A DNA stretch of 5,002 nucleotides. It comes from Leptospira ellisii. Lineage in GTDB: Bacteria > Spirochaetota > Leptospiria > Leptospirales > Leptospiraceae. Below, piece after piece: positions 1-5,002 of the stretch (positions within the stretch are counted from its first letter, which is position 1; each line of letters starts with the position of its first letter). The DNA lies in assembly GCF_002811955.1 (NCBI RefSeq), contig NZ_NPEF01000260.1, positions 1-5,002 of the forward strand, given 5' to 3'. A model generated the notes under the pieces. It made no database searches and was not told the DNA's origin. It worked only from the letters and a program-made list of their open reading frames with translations. The position numbers were made by a program, and so were the translations under genes.

Positions 1-1658
1 CAACCGACGCTAAAAAAGCGTTTCTCGTAACCGATTCCTATATCGTGGAATTCAGTTCCCTGGGCGGCAGAATTTCCAAATTTTACGTAAAAGATTACGT
101 CGGTCCGGACGGACACTTAACGCAGGTTGCCCGTAAAAATCCGGAAACGATCACGATCGAAGGAAAAAATTATCAGGCCGTGGAGCTCTCCCGCGATAAC
201 GGATTCGATTTCAATTTTTCCGATTCGTTAAACGAAGTTTCGGATTCCGTTTGGAATCGGATTCAGTTTTCCTTAACAGAGGACAAAACGAATCATACGA
301 TCGCATTCGCCGCGACTTCGCCCGATAAATCGTATCAACTGAAGAAACAATTCCGTTTTTTTCCCGGAGAAAATTATTTCAAACTCTCGCTCTCTCTCGT
401 AAATCTTACCAATGAAAAACGGTCCTTCGCTTCGCAAAAGAACGTTCAGTATCTGAGGACGTTCGGAAGTTTGGGACCTTATCCGAAAGACAGGGCCCTC
501 ACCGATCGCGATACGGCCAACTTCTTCCGTTTCTATCATTTGGGCGGTTCGTTCCAGGATACTTTGGACGGCAGTTCTTCCGTCGGATTTTGGTCCTCCG
601 TGGGAAATTTCTTTACGGGAAATTCCGGCTCGGACGAAACCTTCAGCGTTAAAACGAACAATGAAAGCGGCGTCGATTTTGCGGGAACGGGTTCCCGTTA
701 TTTTATCGCGGTCGCGGATCCTTTGGATCATAAACCGCAGGGGATTCTCCTGGACAATCGCCCCAAAAACGAGACCGGAGCCGTATTAGTATATGATAAT
801 ATAACTCTCAGCCCCGGCGAAACCTACACTCTCGACTTCGCGTCCTATGTGGGAATCCGCGAAAGCGAAGGAATGGCTTTCCGCAATCCTGAATTCGATC
901 CTAACCAGGCCAAGAACAGTCCGTTCTCCGGTTTGAGCGCGGATTTGAACAAATCCTTCAACCAGGGAATTACGACTCCGTTTAGAAACGGAATCATCTG
1001 GGTTCTCAAGCAGATCTACCGTTTTACGATTCCGAATTACGGATGGAGCATCATCCTTTTCGCGATCCTGTTCAAGCTCGTATTTTATCCGCTCAACCAA
1101 AAACAGGCGGATAGTATGAAGAAGATGCAGGAATTAAGTCCGCAGCTGAAGACGATCAACGAAAAATACGCAAACGACCCTAAGATACGTCAACAGAAGA
1201 CGATGGAACTCTACAAAAAGAACAACGTCAATCCGGTGGGCGGATGTCTTCCGATGTTGATCCAAATTCCCATCTTTATCGCTTTGTATACCGCGTTTTC
1301 CGATACGATCGACCTCTGGAATTCCCCGTTTTTGTGGGTAAAGGATCTCAGCGAACCGGACGTGGTCTGGACTTCTCCCGCGATTCCTTATTTCACGCAG
1401 ACCGGAATCGGTCTCAATCTTCTCGCCCTTTTGATGGTAGGAACCCAGATCTTCCAAACGAGAATGACTTCCGTTTCGATGGATCCGAATCAGAAGGTTC
1501 TACTCTACGTGATGCCGGTGATGATGCTTTATATTTTCTGGAACATGCCTTCCGGAGTAACCCTTTACTGGACGTTTCAGAATATTCTTTCGATCGGTCA
1601 GCAGTGGATCACCAATCATCTGAAAAAAACCGAAGAAAAGAAAAAGGCCAAAGCCTGA
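1..1658 (+). CDS. yidC: Membrane protein insertase YidC (5' end missing)
   Basis: YidC inserts and folds inner-membrane proteins, alone or with SecYEG. The reading frame is open from the left edge (first full codon at base 3) to TGA at 1656-1658, giving 551 visible residues; the N-terminal membrane anchor (TM1) and true start lie upstream. The GTG at 45 is in frame but internal, because matching sequence continues before it. Visible residues 1 to ~300 look like the large periplasmic beta-rich P1 domain of Gram-negative YidC, beginning with a [10 protein letters not shown] stretch. Residues ~324-537 form the conserved insertase core: TM2 about 346-364, a charged cytoplasmic hairpin about 365-413, NPVGGCLP then TM3 about 415-432, TM4 about 468-484, and TM5/TM6 about 499-534 around [10 protein letters not shown]. 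The positive residue of the hydrophilic groove in TM2 is lysine (codon 1074-1076) where E. coli has arginine. The tail is short and lysine-rich, as expected for ribosome contact. Jag follows after 31 bases. Identification is firm. Confidence 0.96.
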   Translation, partial: TDAKKAFLVTDSYIVEFSSLGGRISKFYVKDYVGPDGHLTQVARKNPETITIEGKNYQAVELSRDNGFDFNFSDSLNEVSDSVWNRIQFSLTEDKTNHTIAFAATSPDKSYQLKKQFRFFPGENYFKLSLSLVNLTNEKRSFASQKNVQYLRTFGSLGPYPKDRALTDRDTANFFRFYHLGGSFQDTLDGSSSVGFWSSVGNFFTGNSGSDETFSVKTNNESGVDFAGTGSRYFIAVADPLDHKPQGILLDNRPKNETGAVLVYDNITLSPGETYTLDFASYVGIRESEGMAFRNPEFDPNQAKNSPFSGLSADLNKSFNQGITTPFRNGIIWVLKQIYRFTIPNYGWSIILFAILFKLVFYPLNQKQADSMKKMQELSPQLKTINEKYANDPKIRQQKTMELYKKNNVNPVGGCLPMLIQIPIFIALYTAFSDTIDLWNSPFLWVKDLSEPDVVWTSPAIPYFTQTGIGLNLLALLMVGTQIFQTRMTSVSMDPNQKVLLYVMPVMMLYIFWNMPSGVTLYWTFQNILSIGQQWITNHLKKTEEKKKAKA

Positions 1659-1677
1659 TCGTTGCGAACTCATAACC

Positions 1678-1682
1678 GAGGA
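1678..1682 (+). promoter_or_regulatory. Shine-Dalgarno sequence of jag
   Basis: GAGGA lies 7 bases before the ATG at 1690, in the 31-base gap after the yidC stop. It is the strongest ribosome-binding match at any start in the window and supports ATG 1690 as the jag start. The gap shows no hairpin or T-run, so read-through from yidC is expected. Confidence 0.7.
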
Positions 1683-1689
1683 TATACAC

Positions 1690-2400
1690 ATGGAAAATTA
1701 CATCTTTGAAGCCGAAGGAAAATCGAAATCCGAGGCCGAAGAGTACACACTCAAAACTCTCCGATTGAATTCGGATGAGGTTCGTTTCGAAACCGTCGAT
1801 TCCGGAAAGGGAGGCTTTTTCGGAATTTCCCAGAAGAAACCGGCGGTCGTACGCGCTTACGTGACGTCCCGCGATCTTCCTGCGGAAAAGATCATTCACG
1901 GGGTCGTTTTGACCGTCCTTAAAAAAATGGGGATCGAGGCCGAAGTGATCGGAATGGGCGACGTCGACGGAAAGATATACGTCGAAATCGCGAGTAAGGA
2001 ATCCGGTCTCGTGATCGGGAAGCGCGGAGCTACGTTAGACGCTCTTCAATTTATACTTAACTTGATGGTGGATTCCAAAATCAGGCACGGAAGAAAGATC
2101 GTTCTGGATATCGAATCCTATCGCGATAAACGCGAATTGTCCCTCGTTCGTCTCGGAAAGTCCGTGGCGGCGACCGTGGCCAAATCCGGTAAATCCAAAC
2201 TGCTCGAACCTATGAATCCGTTCGAAAGAAGGATCATTCACATGGCCCTGCAGGAAAACGATAAGGTATTCACCCGTTCGGAAGGAAACGGCACTTACAA
2301 AAAGGTAAGAATCATTCCGATGAAGGACAAACACAAATACAAAGACGTCGTCGAAAAAGGTCCGAATAACGACCTACTCGAAGAAGCAAACTTTGAATGA
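1690..2400 (+). CDS. jag: Jag/KhpB (EloR-type) RNA-binding protein
   Basis: This 236-residue cytoplasmic protein has the three-part Jag architecture. Residues 1 to ~55 are the Jag_N domain, with the signature around [10 protein letters not shown] (38-47), a variant of the KKGFLG motif known from Gram-positive members. Residues ~66-142 are a type II KH domain with the nucleic-acid-binding GxxG loop as G110-K-R-G113, followed by ATLDALQ. Residues ~145-210 are an R3H domain with its Arg-x-x-x-His as R180 to H184 in FERRIIH. A charged tail of ~25 residues follows. The family binds many small RNAs and mRNAs; in streptococci and lactobacilli it pairs with KhpA and influences cell elongation, but its role in spirochaetes is not shown by this sequence. 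The linker between Jag_N and KH is only about ten residues, much shorter than in pneumococcal EloR. The start is ATG with a good Shine-Dalgarno; the end overlaps mnmE by 8 bases. Family assignment is firm, cellular role uncertain. Confidence 0.95.
   Translation: MENYIFEAEGKSKSEAEEYTLKTLRLNSDEVRFETVDSGKGGFFGISQKKPAVVRAYVTSRDLPAEKIIHGVVLTVLKKMGIEAEVIGMGDVDGKIYVEIASKESGLVIGKRGATLDALQFILNLMVDSKIRHGRKIVLDIESYRDKRELSLVRLGKSVAATVAKSGKSKLLEPMNPFERRIIHMALQENDKVFTRSEGNGTYKKVRIIPMKDKHKYKDVVEKGPNNDLLEEANFE
2380..2395 (+). promoter_or_regulatory. mnmE ribosome-binding site and TTG start inside jag
   Basis: The purine run GAAGAAG (2380-2386) sits 6 bases before TTG at 2393-2395, all within the last codons of jag. 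No ATG or GTG near this point gives a protein matching the MnmE N-terminus, while TTG yields [13 protein letters not shown], which lines up with the NDTIVA start region of other MnmE proteins. The run is only a moderate Shine-Dalgarno match, so mnmE translation probably depends partly on ribosomes finishing jag; that coupling is inferred. Confidence 0.6.
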
Positions 2401-3763
2401 TACGATAGCAGCCGTATCGACAGCTTCCGGTGTCGGAGCCATAGGAATCGTCCGGGTTTCCGGACCGGAAGCGCTGAAACTCTCCTCCTCTTTTCTTTAT
2501 TCCAAAAATCGAATATTACTCCCCGAAGAGATCCGACCGAGAAACGCGATACAATGCGTCTTTCAGGTCGGGGACCGAAAGTTGGATCAGATCCTCTTTC
2601 TGTATTTTAAAGGCCCGAACTCCTACACCGGCGAGGATCTTTGCGAATTTCATTTTCACGGAAATCCCATTCTGTTACGGGAAGCGTTAGACGCTCTTTT
2701 CAGAGCGGGCGCACGTCCCGCAAAACAGGGCGAATTCTCCAGAAGGGCGTTTTTAAACGAAAAGCTCGAATTGACCGAAGCCGAAGCGGTGGGAAGGTTG
2801 ATCTCCGCGCGATCCCGTTTCGAACTCGAACTCGCGCAAAAAAACGTTTTCGGGGAAGTTTCCCGTTTCACGTCCAATTTGAGGAGTCAGTTGATTTCCC
2901 TCAAAGCCGAATGCGAGGCCGAGATCGATTTCTCCACCGAGGATCTCACCTACGAATCCCTGGAGGAAAGAAGGGCCAGAATCGAAACGGTGAAGTCCCT
3001 TTGTAAAACCGTTATTTCTAAATCCGATTCCGCGGAGAAACTGATCCAACAATTGAGGATCGTTCTTTACGGAGAACCGAACACGGGTAAGTCGAGTTTG
3101 ATGAATCTTCTTTTGGGAAAAGACCGTTCCATCATTTCCGAAATTCCCGGAACCACGCGCGATTATATCAGCGAGGAGATCTTGCTCGAAGGAATTCCCG
3201 TCCGACTCGTAGACACGGCCGGCGTTCGGGAAACCGAAGATAAAATCGAAAAGTTGGGAATCGAAAGAAGCGAGAAGGAATTCCGATCCGCGGACATTCG
3301 TCTTGTTCTGATAGACGTTTCCCAAAAGGAAGAATGGAAGGAATTCATAAAACGCAATCTGGATCGTTTGGAAGGTTCGATTCTCGTGGCGAATAAGATC
3401 GATATCCGGGATTCTTCCTGGGATCGGAGCGCTTTTACGGATCTTAAAAATACGATTGTCTGCGAGATTTCTTGCAAAACCGGAGAGGGAGTTCCCACAC
3501 TGCTCGGGTCGATCAAGGAACGAGCGGGGACGGTCGGACATTCGGATGATTATGTCTTATTGGAAGAAAGACAACGGTATCACTTCGAGACGATTCTCCG
3601 TTCTTTGGAGAATACGCTTCGTCTTCTCGAGGAAGGCGCTCCGGCGGAGATTTATATCAAGGAAATCGACTACGCGCTTTCCGAAATCGGAGAGGTCAAC
3701 GGAAGAGTGGATACGGAGGAGATTCTCGGGAGAATCTTCAGCAAGTTCTGCGTTGGCAAATGA
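2393..3763 (+). CDS. mnmE: tRNA uridine-34 5-carboxymethylaminomethyl modification GTPase MnmE
   Basis: MnmE (TrmE, ThdF) works with MnmG to add the carboxymethylaminomethyl or aminomethyl group to C5 of wobble uridine 34, using a folate one-carbon unit and GTP hydrolysis. At 456 residues it has the usual family length. Residues 1 to ~120 are the folate-binding, dimerising N-terminal domain, including [20 protein letters not shown] (113-132). A split helical domain (~121-215 and ~380-456) surrounds the G domain (~216-378). G-domain motifs are all present: P-loop GEPNTGKS (227-234) with the potassium-coordinating Asn as N230, GTTRD (253-257), DTAG (274-277), NKID (334-337) and SCKTGEG (360-366). 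E286 matches the E. coli catalytic Glu282. The C-terminal CVGK (453-456) is the conserved C-x-G-K tail holding the Cys needed for modification. It starts with TTG, 8 bases inside jag. The usual partner mnmG is not immediately downstream. Identification is firm. Confidence 0.97.
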   Translation: MNDTIAAVSTASGVGAIGIVRVSGPEALKLSSSFLYSKNRILLPEEIRPRNAIQCVFQVGDRKLDQILFLYFKGPNSYTGEDLCEFHFHGNPILLREALDALFRAGARPAKQGEFSRRAFLNEKLELTEAEAVGRLISARSRFELELAQKNVFGEVSRFTSNLRSQLISLKAECEAEIDFSTEDLTYESLEERRARIETVKSLCKTVISKSDSAEKLIQQLRIVLYGEPNTGKSSLMNLLLGKDRSIISEIPGTTRDYISEEILLEGIPVRLVDTAGVRETEDKIEKLGIERSEKEFRSADIRLVLIDVSQKEEWKEFIKRNLDRLEGSILVANKIDIRDSSWDRSAFTDLKNTIVCEISCKTGEGVPTLLGSIKERAGTVGHSDDYVLLEERQRYHFETILRSLENTLRLLEEGAPAEIYIKEIDYALSEIGEVNGRVDTEEILGRIFSKFCVGK

Positions 3764-3789
3764 AATGTTATCGTCGCACGGTCTGATTC

Positions 3790-5002
<1,213 letters not shown>

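Noticed and set aside
45..47. GTG at 45 as the true start of yidC
   Set aside because: The frame is open upstream to the window edge with YidC-like sequence before it, and a start here would lack the N-terminal membrane anchor.
1623..1629. Run of seven A in the YidC tail as a possible frameshift site
   Set aside because: A slip to -1 would only swap the last dozen or so residues for another basic tail ending at 1675. The run lacks an in-frame X-XXY-YYZ pattern and no following hairpin was seen; similar A-runs occur elsewhere in the window (for example 1921-1927).
1244..1675. 143-codon plus-strand frame overlapping the end of yidC
   Set aside because: It covers the conserved YidC TM3-TM6 region in another frame, and its translation is highly charged and low in family-like features. 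It is a shadow frame.
2753..3541. 262-codon open frame on the minus strand opposite mnmE
   Set aside because: The plus strand carries a full-length MnmE with every motif. The antisense frame stays open because the sense gene rarely uses TTA, CTA and TCA codons in that register; its translation resembles no family I know and is rich in Arg, Phe, Ser and Gly as expected of a shadow.

Overview
The window holds four consecutive plus-strand genes with almost no non-coding DNA: the end of yidC (membrane protein insertase), a complete jag/khpB-type RNA-binding protein gene, a complete mnmE (tRNA-modification GTPase), and the first ~397 codons of a malic enzyme gene that runs off the right edge. No RNA gene, mobile element, CRISPR array, repeat array or convincing terminator was seen, and no gene-free stretch exceeds 50 bases.

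The organism is most likely a spirochaete of the genus Leptospira. This rests on the look of the YidC periplasmic domain and on the yidC-jag-mnmE order followed by a malic enzyme gene; both are judged from memory, not from a search. Base composition by eye is about 45-55% G+C in the coding parts I counted, above the ~35% of L. interrogans, so one of the higher-GC Leptospira species would fit best. Genus-level confidence is about 0.7; species cannot be assigned.

Layout: yidC (left edge to 1658), a 31-base gap with a good Shine-Dalgarno sequence, jag (1690-2400), mnmE starting at a TTG codon inside the last codons of jag (2393-3763, 8-base overlap), a 47-base gap, then the malic enzyme gene (3811 to the right edge). 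The tight spacing and lack of hairpins suggest one transcription unit at least through mnmE, with the malic enzyme gene possibly read from the same message. The promoter lies upstream of the window.

The first three genes belong to the widely conserved block rpmH-rnpA-yidD-yidC-jag-mnmE, which joins membrane protein insertion, RNA binding and tRNA wobble modification. The malic enzyme belongs to central carbon metabolism (malate to pyruvate plus CO2 with reduction of NAD(P)) and has no obvious functional link to the others. All four proteins keep their family motifs and look intact where visible. I found no evidence of a new biological system; the findings below are modest.
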